Assembly: GCF_029852145.1 (NCBI RefSeq)
Contig: NC_079969.1
Span: forward strand, 5,022,001 to 5,086,000
Length of the DNA: 64,000 nt
From: Microplitis mediator
Lineage: Eukaryota; Arthropoda; Insecta; Hymenoptera; Braconidae
Direction of reading: 5' to 3'
Below, in pieces: positions 12,081 to 25,189 of this stretch (position 1 is the first letter of the stretch; each line of letters starts with the position of its first letter). The translations under genes and the position numbers were made by a program. Under the pieces are notes generated by a model. It saw only the letters and a program-made list of their open reading frames with translations, was not told the origin of the DNA and did not search any database.

Positions 12081-13072
12081 CTCGGACTACTTACCGACTT
12101 CTGTGAGTTCGGGTTTATTCGGCGAGATTCGAATGTCACGTGACGGCTAATTCCCGCCAAAAATTTAATACTCAGCGTGGGATTTTAGGGAAGGGGATGT
12201 AGTTAAATTACAGTATGCACTTAAGGGGTAACGGTAACCGATTTTCAATTCAATTTAATTTACGGACAAACACTAGAAACCTAAAATAGAGAGTCTTTTG
12301 CGTTTTTTAAAGCCTTAACAGAGGGCTAGAAATTTCGTTTTTTCAAAAATTCTAATTCGTCTCCGAGAAAAATTGTTTTAAAATTCTCATTTACTTAACG
12401 AGTGCAACAAAGATAGTCCCGTTTATTTTTCTGAGTGTGAGAAAGAGGTCCGGTAGCGTATCCCCTGAAAATCACGAACTGATCCCCACCCTGTTAATGT
12501 AACAGATCGTAGGAAATTTTTACCCTTCTCTTTTTAACTCTATATTACCCTAACAGCGCAGTTTACTTTACAAAAGTTCCTTTGAATTTTTCATCAAACG
12601 TCCGTCAACTTCAGGCTTTTCCGTTTTTGACAAAAATTTGTATACTAATTGCTATACAATTTGACGTAAATTTACTACCCGAATTACAATGCAAATTCAC
12701 TTCAAAAATTGTATAAAAATTTTCGTCAAAAACAGAAAAGTCCGAAGTTGACGGAAATTTGATGAAAAATTCAAGGAAACTTTTAGTAGGGTTTTTTTTT
12801 TTGGAAAAAAAAGTTACCTCTATATTGAGGAAAAACTCAAGGAAACTTTTAGGAGGGTTTTTTTTTTGAAAAAAAGTTATCTCTAAATTGAGGAAAAATT
12901 AATTGGAAATTTTTCTTTCCAACTTTTGCTGTCAAATTGTCGGCGAATTCAGGCAGCAAATTTCGGTAATTTTTATTGTCAATTTCAAGCTAAAGTGGCT
13001 ATTAGGGTTGCATGTAATTTTTTTTATCCTTGAAAATTTCAAATGCACGGAAAAAAAATGGTGGACAAACTC
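12081..13072. repeat. Intergenic, with CCCT/AGGG foldback 12546-12791
   Basis: A foldback runs from TACCCTAACAGCGCAG to TTTTAGTAGGGT, with long arms containing CAAACGTCCGTCAACTTCAG and the complementary CGAAGTTGACGGAAATTTGA. Its spacer is TTTGTATACTAATTGCTATA and similar. A partial duplicate of the right arm (AAACTTTTAGGAGGGTTTTT) follows at 12841-12870. No gene is seen. Confidence 0.55.
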
Positions 13073-13354
13073 GGGTCGAAATATCTAGCCTCATCGAATC
13101 CAAGTAAGCCTCAATCCAACCTCGCTGAGTAAAAAAAGCCTCAATGAGCCTCAAATGATTTTCAAAGATCCTCAAGAAGCCTCGATGAGCCTCAAATAAA
13201 CCTAGTCTCGACTATGTAATTTAAATTCGATTAGTATTATTTGAGAATCATTGAGGCTTTTTGAACATCATTTGAGGCTCAAAATACTTTTTTTACTCAA
13301 TGAGGCTGGATTGAGGCTTACTTGGGTTCGATGAGGCTAGATATTTCAACCCGG
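13073..13354. mobile_element. Foldback built of GAGGCT words, CTCGGGTCGAAAT ends
   Basis: The arms (TCGGGTCGAAATATCTAGCC and the complementary GGCTAGATATTTCAACCCGG) are about 75 nt long. The interior is an array of AGCCTCAA and TTGAGGCT words in both orientations. The ends resemble those of 28739-29942 and 33784-34296. Confidence 0.6.
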
Positions 13355-13412
13355 GAAAATTACAGTTTCAAATATAGGCAAAGTTCCTCTACTTCGAAAC
13401 TGTAAAAATTAC

Positions 13413-13628
13413 ATGTCCCTGAAGATCGGAACGTTTTTCGCTGAACGAAAATAAGAAAAAAGATATGAAAAGTAAAAAATCTACTGGATCTAGATTTCGT
13501 AAACGTTTTGCACATTACCCAAAAATGACAAGTCACCCCCAACTACCCCTTAAGTCGCCATTAGACACAAATTTCATGAATTATTTTCATTTTCGTTGCG
13601 TGAAAAACGTTCCGATCTTCAGGTACAT
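13413..13628. mobile_element. Second copy of the hAT-like MITE
   Basis: The ends ATGTCCCTGAAGATCGGAAC and CGATCTTCAGGTACAT match the element at 4486-4668. The flanks AAAATTAC (13405-13412) and AAAATTAT (13629-13636) fit an 8-bp target duplication with one mismatch. The interior is longer and different. Confidence 0.7.
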
Positions 13629-14326
13629 AAAATTATATCAGTTAGGAGACGTAGTAATTATTAGAGTTTCATATAAGACTTTTTCCAGCCCTTAATAGCC
13701 AACAGATTTTCAACCTTCAAATTTAGTGGTAGAAATTAATATCTGACGTAATTTTTTCTATAAATTCATTTAAACCGGCTTACATTCTCACCAGTTTAAT
13801 TTACTATTTGATATAGTAGCGTTTTACTCAAGAAGAAGGGCTTAAAAATTACAGTTTCAGACAATAAGTCCCAGAATATTTATCATTAGAAAATCAGTAG
13901 ACTGTAACATTCATTAACTAAAACAAGAATATATTTATTTTCATATAACGAAAAATATATAAGCAATTAATGGAAATTTTTACAGCTTCTTCTATCAACT
14001 ATAAATTTTTGAATTAAGAACAGTTGAAAAATAATAAGCAACTGACATTTTACTTCCATTAAACCAATGGTACTTGCAAAGCTGTAAGTGTAAACTTTAG
14101 ACTTGATCTCCCGAAAGTGGCATTTTTGTTTTCAGATAAAATTTAATTTGTAATATTATTTAAAGCAGATTTGTTTTGAGAATATAAGGAAAATATTTAT
14201 ATTAAATGATTATCTGAGATATGACTCACCCATGAAACTTGGCACACTTATTCAATGAAAGATTATATCGGACTTAAGTATAAAGTTTAATAAAGGTTCA
14301 AAGTTACATGATTAGTTTCTTGATTA

Positions 14327-14908
14327 TGATCCTGAAATTGACAGACATTTGAAAAATTTCGGTGTTTTTTTGAAAAAAAAAAGAAAAATATGCACATGTA
14401 GAAAATTAAAAAAATTATAAGTGCAATTTTTTCAATATTTTTTTTTCGAATTTATTGTTTTTTAAAAAAAATTCAAAAATTGTTATTTGTCTGCTAACTT
14501 CAGGAATGATCCTGAAGTTAACAGACAATTAACAACTTTCGGATTTTTTTTTTCAACAAATCGATTAAAAATAAAAAAAAAAAAATAAAAAAATGCACAT
14601 GTAGAAAATTAAAAAAATTGTAAGTGCAATTTTTCGAATTTATTTTTTTTTTAAAAAAATTCAAAAATGGTAAATTGTCCGCTAACTTCAGAAATGATCC
14701 TAAAGTTAACAGACAGTTAACAATTTTTGGATTTTTTGTTCAACAAATTGATTAAAAATAAAAAAAAATAAAAATAAGTACATGTAGAAAATTAAAAAAA
14801 CTATAAGTGCAATTTTTCAAATATTTTTTTTTTTTAATTCATTGGTTTTAAAAAAAATTCAAAAATTATCTGACGTCGGTTAATGTCAGTATCATACTTC
14901 AGGATCAT
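14327..14908. repeat. Tandem array, three copies of a ~185-bp element
   Basis: Copies begin at about 14327, 14516 and 14694 with ATGATCCTGAAGTTAACAGA and end with GTCTGCTAACTTCAGGA-like sequence, so each copy has inverted ends. The shared core contains ATGCACATGTAGAAAATT. The same family occurs singly at 8748-8945, 10424-11165 and near 16790-16855. Confidence 0.65.
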
Positions 14909-15368
14909 GTTGTTATATATATGAAATATAAATAATTTCCAGATGATATTGATTCGACAAAAAATGAAAAAAAATTATAATTTCAAATTTACTGTAATTA
15001 CTGTAAAAAATTTCATCAGCATTTCTATAAAATTTGATTTTGATAAGAATTTGTAGTCTTAAGTAAATTAGTTTCCGAATTTAGAATACTTATCAATTCA
15101 GAATATATCAACTAAAATAAACTGTGACTTATTTTAAAATATATGTCACTGAGTTATAAAAAAAAATAGATTTTTTCCTCTATCTACATCGTTATTGCGC
15201 AAGACTACATAACTACACTACGCAGTTCGCAGTTATAAGGATAAATATCACATGTCACTGATAATGATAATTCTGAGATTTATTCTAATCATCGATGCAC
15301 CGACTTATAACAGAAATAATAAATAATATATTTATGTAACTCTAACTTATTAATTTACTATCTTTTCC

Positions 15369-15372
<4 letters not shown>

Positions 15373-15403
<31 letters not shown>
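15373..15403. repeat. Poly(A) run of 31
   Basis: An uninterrupted run of A. It could be a retroposon tail or simple slippage; no recognisable retroposon body precedes it. Confidence 0.9.
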
Positions 15404-15406
<3 letters not shown>

Positions 15407-16324
15407 TCAGAAATATGAAATTTTAATTCGCATATTAAACACGTGCTCGGTAGTTCCAGAGGTTATAAATAGAGCAATTAATTAAATTTCATTAAATTTA
15501 TCGTGTAAAGAAATTTTTTGACGTCTATCAAATCTTATTATTTACAAACATACTTTGACATATATGACATTTTAAAAAAAGTAAAAGATAAATTAATAAT
15601 AATTTTTTTTCTTTACTTGTTAATTTGACCCCGTAATGGAAATTATAACCACTGCGTAATTTTGAAATTTTATTTTGCACTTTTTAAAATTTCTATAATC
15701 ATCGATGTGAATAAAAATTAATTTATTTAATTCGTATTTTGATAAAAATCAGTGAATTTTTTTTACTCATTGTTATGATAATATGATATATTATTACTTT
15801 TATGATAACTATTATTATTATTAACAATATTAATATTTGTTAAATCAATAAAAGAAGTTAATTTTTCACTGTAACTACTTGACTTTTTATTAATTATTAA
15901 TCTCTTTTTTTATGTCGGACACGTGGAGTTACAAATGAGAGCTGTACAGTTGGCGCTGTTATCAGTTTCTTTTTTTAACTATATTATGTTTCAAAAAATA
16001 TATTCTGATGCAATTACTTGGAAATGTTGAATCTTATTTTTTAAATTTGATTATTTATTTTTTAAAACTTTTTTCTGTACGAGGAAATTACTCGTTGCTG
16101 ATTTTTCAATTTAAAATTTTTAAATATCTGAGGAAGAACAAACTCGTATTTAAATAACAAACAAGTATTAAGAAAATAAATAAATTTATCAATAGTTTAT
16201 AGATAAAATTAATATTACGAGGAAATAATAATAAATACAATAAAGGGGAATGCAATCTTTTCTGATTAATCCATGACATTTCAGTATTTTAATCTTCTGT
16301 CAAAAACGATAACAAAATTATTTC

Positions 16325-16890
16325 CTAATACTGTTATTATTATACGAGTGTGAATGTAGCAGACATCGGACAAGTTTAAAATTTTAAATAAATCTAAATT
16401 TGAATTTTTAAAAATGCGCGTACTGATTTTTCATTTATGTAAAAACGTATTTTTTTATTTTTAATTTTATTTATTTATTTAAACATTTAAAAAATTTTCA
16501 CTTGTCTGTTGAATTCACACTCATGTGAATTTAAATTTGAATTTTTAAAAAGGCGCGAACTAATTTTTCATTTATTTAAAAACGTATTTTTTAATTTTTT
16601 AAAATTTTTTTATTTTATTTATTTATTTAAATATTTAAAAAATTATCACTTGTCAGTTAAATTCACACTCAGGTGAATGTAGCAGACATGAGACAATTTT
16701 ATAAATTTTAAATAAATTTAAATTTAAATTTTCAAAAATCCGCGTACTGAAATTTTCTACATACGCATATTTTTACTTTATTTTTTTTTAAAATTGATTT
16801 GTTGAAAAAAAAATAAAAAAATTTTTAACTGTCAGTTAATTTCAGGATCATAAAATGATACGAGTGTGAATGTAGCAGACATCAGACAAA
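16325..16890. repeat. GAGTGTGAATGTAGCAGACAT repeat cluster
   Basis: At least three head-to-tail or inverted copies of a short element have ends GAGTGTGAATGTAGCAGAC and interiors carrying AAAATGCGCGTACTGATTTT or a variant. A complete single copy with inverted ends is at about 17455-17665 (GAGTGTAAATGTAGCAGACA ... ATCTGCTACATCCACACTCG). Confidence 0.55.
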
Positions 16891-17030
16891 TTTGAAATTA
16901 TAAATAAATAAAGTTTAAAAAAAAGAAATTTTTTTGACCCGGGAATTTTTTCACCTTTCAGATCATCAGATACTGAATATTAATTTGTATATTATGAATA
17001 CAAATTTTCATAGTATAGAAGAGATACTTA

Positions 17031-17049
17031 CCCCCCCCCCCCCCCCCCC
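17031..17049. repeat. Poly(C) run of 19
   Basis: A homopolymer of C in an otherwise A/T-rich region. Its length may be unreliable because such runs are hard to sequence. Confidence 0.85.
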
Positions 17050-19050
17050 TATCAAATAAGCAAGAACAATATAAATAACGAATTCAAACAAATTCAATTT
17101 TCCCTTTCAAAAATTGATCTATAGCCAAAGTAATTATACCTGATTTGAATCGAATCAACTTAGATCGACTCTTATTGGCCTAATTCGCAAATGAGTTACG
17201 TCTTCTTGCAGTCAATTAATAAAAAAGACTTCATTAGTAGAAGTAACAAATTAATAATAAAATTGAAACATTATTTGTATCAATAAATTCAATTTCTAAA
17301 ATTAAAAATAAAAATATTAATTTTCGAAAATTTGACATTAGTATGATGCAATAATATTCATTTTTACACGAGTACATAAAAAGTATTTTATATTTAAATA
17401 AAAAATTTTGAACTTTGCTTATCTGTCAAAAGATTTTTTTTTATAACTCGTTTCGTTATGAGTGTAAATGTAGCAGACATCAGACAAATTTAAAATTATT
17501 AATAAATAGAGTAAATAATCAATAAAATAAAATTTGAAAAAATGCGCATTTAAAAAATTTTGAAATTAATAAGTGCATTTTTTATAAATATTATTTTTTA
17601 AATTATTTCTTCTATTTATTTATTATTTTGAATTTGTCTGATATCTGCTACATCCACACTCGTGTTTTGTTTGGTTGCAAAAAAAAAAAAAATAATAAAT
17701 TATTAATTATTTATGCGATTTAATTCTGTTCTAAACAGAAAACTTGAACATATTATTTATTTTGTCTATCGTTCAAGACCAAATGTCGTGATAAAGTCTT
17801 ATAATTGTTTTCTATTTTTGATATCATAAATATTAAATCTAAAACCTTGAGTACTTTAAAACATTATTTTCATACTAATAGTTTGTTATAAAAAAAATAT
17901 ATTTCAGTATTTACACTATGACCCTTCCATTGTTAAAATTTTAATTTACTTCCGTTTGAGAGCATTCGTCGTATCTAAAAATGTTGAGGTCAATAGGTTA
18001 TTCTGTCATAAGTTATTAATAATATAATGTATCTTTCAATTCATTGTTCTCTCTGCAAGATAATATAAGAAAAGTTGATCTCGAAACATGAGTTTCTAAA
18101 TATGTTATTATATCGTTTTTTTTTGTGCGGAAAATCTATGAATATATTAAGGAATTCCTATTAATAAAAATAATTGCATGAATAAATTTAAATATCAAGA
18201 GCAATTACGCCAAAAAAATATGTTAAATATAGAATAATTTACTCAGACTAATTAAAAATTATAAAAAACTATTCAAAAAACCGGGGGAAAATAAATTTAT
18301 TATGAACATTGAAAGCTTTTTTGATTTAAAAATATTGATTGTTTATAAAAGTGACTTTGATACGGCGGTTTTTTTAAAAAAATTCAAAATCATTGTGTAT
18401 ATTTACACTTAAATGTGTCCGTAATGGAACACTTGTAATATTGCTTGCCGTTTGTCATTTTTGATAAACATTAATTATATTTTTAAATATTTAATCGGTT
18501 ATTATGAAATTCAACACAAAGATAAAATTAATTTTTGTAAATATATCAAAAAACGGGAAGTTATTAATTTTAAATCTTATTAAATTACTCTTCATTTTTA
18601 AGATGATATCCGGATGTTTGTGTGTTTTTGCTTGTGCGTGTGTGCGTGTGTGTGTCCATTAAAATATGTAAAAATGTATGTCTCTCAAAAAAAACCGATT
18701 TTGATAGAGGCATGGAGGCAATAGGAAGCGTTTGTTACAACTTAGATTTTATTTGAATGTAACATCAATAGGAACTGTAGATTTTGAGACATTTAAGCAA
18801 CAAATAAAAAAATAAAAAATTGAATTACTTAAAAATTATTGAACCGATTGATTAAACAATCTAATCAGCTCAAAAGTCAATGAACTTAATTGACGACTGC
18901 AGAATATATCTGAATCGGTTAATTCGCTCGAGATATATCATTGGCGAGAAATTTTAAGAATAATTGTTTCTCTCATTTTTCGCTGTATGATTTACAACGG
19001 TTTAGATTTTTGCTCCCGGGTAAAAAAATTGTATGTAATTAAATATGATT

Positions 19051-19566
19051 AGGGGAGCCTGGGGCGCGAAGACCACTGGGGTACGAAGACCCCCCTCAAA
19101 AATTAGATAAAATTTTTGTTTTTTATTTTCCGTCAAATAATGACCTCTATAATATTTTTATCATATTTTAGGCCAATGTGTGATATGTGGGGCAAAATGA
19201 ACCACTCGAAAAAAACATTGTAACGAAAAAATTTTTTTTATTTTTATTTTCCGTCAAGTTAATTTCTTCGTTACAACTTTTTTTTTTGAGTAGTCTATTT
19301 TCCCCTACATATCATATATTGGCCTTCAATATAATAAAAACATTATAAAGGTCATAACCTGACGGAAAATGAAAAAAAAAAATTTTTTTTATAATTTTTT
19401 GGGGAGGGGGCCTTCGTGCCCCAGAAAAAAAATTTTTTTTTTTCGATTTTTTGCAAAATTTCGACTGATTCTTCCGGAATAGACGGAAAATAAACGAATT
19501 TGATGGTTAAAAGCCACAAAAAGAAAAAATCGGCTTAAGGGGGCCTTCGTGCCCCAGGCTTCCCTA
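19051..19566. mobile_element. TAGGGGAG...TTCCCTA foldback with GGGGCAA motifs
   Basis: It starts AGGGGAGCCTGGGGC and ends GCCCCAGGCTTCCCTA. Between the ends are several inverted copies of GATATGTGGGGCAAAATGA and TTCCGTCA-containing words. It is one of about six related elements in the window (22068, 39165, 40882, 52712, 56958). Confidence 0.6.
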
Positions 19567-20180
19567 TATGTGAAAAATGGCCCAAGATAAGTATATGTAA
19601 TTACATATAATTAACAGTTAATCGTTGAAATATATACTGCTTGACTATATAAAATTACTACTCAAAACTTAAAAAACTACAAGACACTTAAGTGAGTTTT
19701 TGACAATTGTCAAAAAAATGCATTTGTTATTAATTTCTTACGTTCTACTCCATAATATTTACTAATATTCGGTCTAGGCGCACTGTTGATGAGAATCTGA
19801 GTATTATTTACTAATATTTTTTTTCCGTGTATACATAATTATATATAATTACGTATGAATTGCATATAATTATATATCATTTTTTTTACCCGGGCTATTA
19901 TTATTAAAATAAAATTTTTTTAATATCATAATCTTAGTGTGACAAATAAAAAATTTTGCGCTTGAAAGGGGTGAGAGGGTGTCTATAAACGCAGAAAAAA
20001 AATTTATCTGTAACATTTAATATTTTCTTTCTCGACATACATATAAATTATTATCATCCAATCAAATATTATTTAATTCTACAATTTGCAACAATGATTC
20101 AAAATAATTTTTTTGTTATTAGAAAAAAATTAATTAATTAAATTAAATAATTAACTAACTAATTAAATTACTGATCAGCT

Positions 20181-20540
20181 GACACGCACACACATATGCA
20201 CACGCATATTTAGACACACACGCGCACTCGCACACACACGCACCCACACATTTGCACACACGCACACAAACACCTGCACACACCCAAACACACACTTGCA
20301 CACACACACATTGTTTAGCAGCTTAATATAAATTAATATAAATTTATTTAAGTATTGAAACTCCGGACCGGAGTGAATTAGGAGTGAAATAAAATCCGCG
20401 TCACTCCGAGATCACCCCGCTAAAAAAAACTCCCAATTCACTCCGCATGCGGAGTGATTTTTTATAAACTCCAGAACTCCGAGTGGCGGAGTGAATTCGG
20501 ATTTAATTTCAATCCGAATTCACTCCGGATTTTTTACAGT
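20181..20540. repeat. CA-rich microsatellite and ACTCCG-word foldback
   Basis: 20181-20310 is an imperfect (CA)n tract with ACACG, TGCACA and CACACTTG variants. 20350-20540 is built from CACTCCG and CGGAGTG words in both orientations, ending in TTTTTTACAGTGTGTA. The block lies just downstream of the minus-strand CENP-B-like ORF. Confidence 0.6.
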
Positions 20541-20591
20541 GTGTATACAATAAATTTGTCAATTTTTATGATAAGTCTCATCACCACTATT

Positions 20592-21386
20592 TCATTTTCG
20601 AGCACTAGTACTTGTATTTGACACAATTCTCTGTTTTAAATAGTTCACAGCAAATTGAACGCGTTTTTTACTTTCATCATTTGAAAACTCTGTAGTTTTT
20701 AACCAATCTTCGATTTTTTGAATTGCTTTTGCCGCTTCCTCCGTTGTTGTAGAATTGAATTGAGCAACTTTAGGTTTATTTGGTGCAGCATCTTCCGAAA
20801 ATTCCTTGACATCAAAGCCCTGATCATCTTCACCCTGTTCTATGTTATTTTCCTGAGTATTAGACAAACAATTTTGTCGAAAATCTTCAGCAGCTTCAAA
20901 ATCTGTCGACGATTTTTCACCTTGAATCGAACTTTGCCTGATCCCATGTCTTTTTTTGAAATTTTCCAGCCAACCATTGCTGGCTGTGAATTCAGGTGAC
21001 CCCCCTAAGTCTTTATTGAGCTCAAGTGCTTTTTTTTTTATTAATTGTTCACTCACTGGGTATCCCAAAGCTCGCGTTGCATTAAACCACGTTATCAAAT
21101 GCTCCTCTAACTCAAGGTGATGAGGTGCTTTGATATTTTTTCTGCAGTTTAAAACTGAACTTGAAGATTTATCTGCATAAGTTACTATTTTTTCTTGGTT
21201 CTTTACTATGTAACGCACCGCGCCTTCAGTGATGTTAAATTTTTCACAAATCTCGCTAGTTTTAACACCGGTATTTTTCATTTCGATCAATTTCAGTTTA
21301 TCCGCTATCGAAATCTGTTTTTTTGAACCTTTGGTTTTCTGATTTTTTACGTTAAATGAATGATCATTTTTTTGTTGATTTGCCAT
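20592..21386 (-). CDS. CENP-B/Tigger-type DNA-binding protein lacking a DDE domain
   Basis: An intronless ORF of 264 aa from the ATG at 21386; the codon before it is GTG, so the longer reading is not used. Residues about 20-70 look like a CENP-B N-terminal helix-turn-helix (QISIADKLKLIEM, then TSEICEKFNITEGAVRYI). Residues about 90-150 look like a Tc5/CENP-B second DNA-binding domain (LEEHLITWFNATRALG, GWLENFKKRHGI). The family normally follows this with a DDE transposase domain. Here there is only an acidic linker, then a helical tail (EEAAKAIQKIEDWLK ... RVQFAVNYLKQRI) resembling pogo/Tigger C-termini. It may be an internally deleted transposon or a domesticated DNA-binding gene. The frame is intact, but expression is unknown. 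Confidence 0.6.
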   Translation of the reverse strand: MANQQKNDHSFNVKNQKTKGSKKQISIADKLKLIEMKNTGVKTSEICEKFNITEGAVRYIVKNQEKIVTYADKSSSSVLNCRKNIKAPHHLELEEHLITWFNATRALGYPVSEQLIKKKALELNKDLGGSPEFTASNGWLENFKKRHGIRQSSIQGEKSSTDFEAAEDFRQNCLSNTQENNIEQGEDDQGFDVKEFSEDAAPNKPKVAQFNSTTTEEAAKAIQKIEDWLKTTEFSNDESKKRVQFAVNYLKQRIVSNTSTSARK

Positions 21387-24290
21387 CACTATTAACTATT
21401 AATTCACCATAAACAAACGAACAAATAAACAATAAAAAATTTTCACGTTCCAGTTAACATCAATATTTTAAGAAAAAGTCAGAAAATGGATTACAAACTA
21501 CACTGTCTGCCTTCAAAAATGATGATTGTCAACTGAATGAGAAATTTTCACTGAACATTTAACTGTACAGGAGAAAAAATATTTTTAAAACTCTAAAATC
21601 TGTCTTTTGTTAAAAATATTTCGTAAATTTAAAGTAAATAAAAAAATATTTGTCTATTCAAAAACATAAAATTATTTTAGTAAAGATCTCTTCAGATTAT
21701 GAAGGGTGACACGAAGTTTTATTATATGGTTGTATAGAGAACGAAAACTTTCATTGATAAAATTACAAACGTATCTTGTATATTTCAGGTAGATTTTATT
21801 ATGGTGTTGGGACTGAATTACGATGGTTTATGAAGGCATCATAACACTTATAGCTTAGGCAAAAATAATTTGTATTTAAAATACAGAGGTTGTATCTGTC
21901 CGGATTTTGGAATGTTCAAAAAACATTTAAAAAAAAAATTTAGTTATAAAATTTTAAAGGTTTCCCATTTTGCTCCCCCCCCATTTTTCCCTATACAATT
22001 GCATATGATTACATACAATTAAATATATTTTATATAAAAAAAACCATTATATATATTTATATATAATTAGGGGAGGGTGGGACTCGTAACACTACTTTAT
22101 AGGTCCTTGTTTGTTATTTAACATTGATGAGCTGTGTCCATTAAAATTGAAAAATCGAAAATTAGGGGCAAAGTGGGCCCCCATCTAAAAAAATTGTGTA
22201 AGACAAATTTATTGCTCGTTTGACTTTTTTTAAATTCTTCACTTTAAATATGTTATGAATAAGCTGTATTCATAATAAATTACGAATTTTTAAATATGGG
22301 GCAAAGTGGGCCCCTCCAAAAATTTTGTCATAAAATTGTTCTTCATTTGCTTTACTTTTTTTAAGTTTATTTAAATGTATGCTGAATTAATATTTTTTAA
22401 ACAATGCTCTTTAGCGAATTCTTACAGTTCTCAGTCCGTCTTTCTTTCAGACAAATAAAACTTTCGCATATGTGAAAAGATAAATAAACTTAATTAGTAA
22501 TAAGTAATTTTGTAAGACATAAATTAGATAATAAGTAAAGAAAATTTTAGGGGGGGCCACTTTGCCCCACCCTCCCCTACATATTATTATATCTAATTAT
22601 ATATAATTACATATGAATTGCATATAATTTTTTTTACCCGGGTGTGTCATATAATTTTCAATAAAAAAAAAAAAAAAAAAAATTACGTATGAATAATATC
22701 TTATTACTTTTAGTTAGTTTTCCTGAATACTTCTACAAGGAATCAAAATAATTTTTTGATCTCTGACATATGCTATGTCATGTGTATTGCATACCATGTT
22801 GGTACATCAGTATCTTCATTTAATCTTGACCTCACTACGCTGTTTTGCTCTTGCAAATGTTTGTGTTCAATAAATATTTTTTAAATTCGTTTTTAAATGA
22901 AAATACATGCGTACATTATTGGTACGTACGGTTTCAATAATTTATTTATACTATTGCTTGTTATTGTTGGATATATTTTCCTTAGTTAAGAAAAAAAAAG
23001 ATTTAAAAAGTTGACTGCTCATAAAAACTAGTATTTATAAGATTTCATATTGTTAAGTATTCAAGTGAAACCATTTTGAATCGCTTTTGTTTGTTCTTAA
23101 TGTTATTTTTCCCTGCTTATGGAATCTCCCAAAATCTTGTAGATTCTTATAATTCATTGAAATTGAATTCACTTCTTATTTCGTTTACAATTTAGAGTAA
23201 CCACTGAAATTTTATTTATTTAAAATAAGAGTTGACGATATGCTATAGTTTAAAAATTTTTGAATTTCCCGCGTGTTTAGATAAATAAGTTGTCAAATTT
23301 ATTCCACTTTCTGCACAGAAAAAAAGAATTTCTGGGCGCAAGAATTTTTTTGTATTATAAATTGAACACAAAAATTTTCTTGGGACGAGAAAAAATTTAT
23401 TGACTCAAAAAGAATTTTCTTGCTCTGAGAAAATTTAATTCTCGCCGTAAGAAAATTTCTGTTTTCAATTCATAATGCAAAAAATTTCTTGGGCTGGAAA
23501 AAAATTTTCTTCGGGCGAGTAAAAAATTCTTGTGCCAAGAAATTCTTTTTTTTCTATGTGGTTAATATTTTTATTTTATAAGATTATTTTTATTTAAATG
23601 TTTCCTGATATTATCGTTCATCTAAACAAAACTAATTTAATTATTCGAGCAATAACTTTACTCTCCCTCTTATGTGATAATGTTAATATGTATTGATATT
23701 GATTATCGTCTACGTACTTATTATGCGTGATCTTTTTATTCAATAAAACAAAATTAATTGTATGTTATTAAATTAATTTTGTAGTTAACTTAATGTGTAT
23801 AGATAATTTACACATTAATTACATTGTAAGTAATGATTGTTACGTTCTGTCAACTCGAAAAAATTTATATTGTTTTTATGTATCTATTCAATGCAAAAAC
23901 TAAATGATTTAAAATTTTTTTGTTTAGTCAAGGTATGACATATTTTATAAAAAAATACGTCATTATGCAGAGATTATTTCTTTCGAATATTTATTAAAGA
24001 AGTTCAAAATTACCGGGGGGTTAGAGTCGTCTAAATGACATCTGTTCGAAGGGTTCGAAGTAAAATATTCGATATGCGACAAGTTGTCGAATAGATTAAA
24101 AAAAAAAAATTAATGAATAAGCGAAAAGTATATGACTTGAAATTAATCAGTTTAAATTTACGAAACAAAATGTTATCAAAAAAAAAAAAAGTGGAAGGGA
24201 AAGTATGTGTAATATGTATATTTATATACATATAATTAGTTATGTCGACTGTCAACGGTACTTAGTAATGCAGAATTGAAATAATCTGTG
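21387..24290. repeat. Intergenic; GGGGCAA foldback 22068-22579 and AAGAAATT foldback
   Basis: 22068-22579 runs from TAGGGGAGGGTGGGACTCG to CCCCACCCTCCCCTA and contains repeated GGGGCAAAGTGGGCCCC. 23313-23566 is an ACACAGAAAAAAA-type foldback (CACAGAAAAAAAGAATTTCT ... AGAAATTCTTTTTTTTC) whose inside is made of AAGAAAATTT words. ATATAATTACATAT-like tracts border the first element. No gene is seen. Confidence 0.5.
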
Positions 24291-24575
24291 CCCTGATTAG
24301 ATAGCGTGACTTTCTGGTCAGAAAGTTGGTGTCAATTAGTTGCTGACAAGTTGACGACAACTTGTCAGCAACATCAGCCTTTGTTGACATCAATTTGTTG
24401 TCAACTTTGTGAGAAAATTAAAGACAACTTTATGTTAACTGATGGAATGCCAACTTTTTCAGAAAGTTGGCAACTAGTTGCCGTCAACTTAAAGAAATCC
24501 CATTTTTTGTGACCAAATTGATGATAAATTGCTGCAGTAGTTGTCGATAGCTTGCTACCAGCTTGGTTATCAGGG
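24291..24575. mobile_element. CCCTGATTA...TATCAGGG foldback of CAACTTG words
   Basis: The ends are CCCTGATTAG and GGTTATCAGGG. The interior is almost wholly variants of GTTGCTGACAAGTTGACGAC, that is, GTTG and CAAC words in both orientations. Confidence 0.55.
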
Positions 24576-24968
24576 TAGATAATAGAATTATCTCGAGTGT
24601 AGGGGCTAACCTACACTACGATACAGTTCCTGCCATCTAACAACTTGCTGCTCAACTAATTGCAATGAAAAATATGAAACACTCCTCGATTTTTCAAATT
24701 CATAGAGCAGGAATCAAGCTGTACATAACTATAGCTTTTTTATTGCATTTAAAATGAGAGTATTAGGGTTCAGAATAACTCATCCACTCGCAGCTGTTAC
24801 GGCGTTACAATTATACGTTAATTAAAAAATATTATAGGTACAAAAATATCAGAAGCAACTAACAATATTCATGAATAAAGTTATATGCAAGTTTATAGCT
24901 TTTAACAGTCTTGATTCTTGATCAGCGAACATTGTGTATGGACGAACATTCGTGTTACCTTGCATCGG

Positions 24969-24976
24969 TATAAAAG
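24969..24976 (+). promoter_or_regulatory. Isolated TATAAAAG box
   Basis: TATAAAAG sits in an unusually GC-rich neighbourhood (CATCGGTATAAAAGTGCGGC). A start would be expected near 25000. Only a 16-codon ORF (starting about 25058) and an AATAAA follow. It may be the promoter of an unrecognised non-coding RNA or chance. Confidence 0.2.
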
Positions 24977-25189
24977 TGCGGCCTCATGGCAGCGCTCGAC
25001 GATTGTTTTTTTAGCATCAAATTAGGCCACGTGGTGCAATTTTAAATTTTCCGCTAAATGAAAAAGTTTAGCGTCAAGTCGCAGCGTCAACATGGTTCCT
25101 TTCTTCAATAAATATCTAATGAAATAAATCTTAATAGACGATAATTTCGTATTTTGTAATTTTCTAAATTTTAGTAGTTAACTGATACA

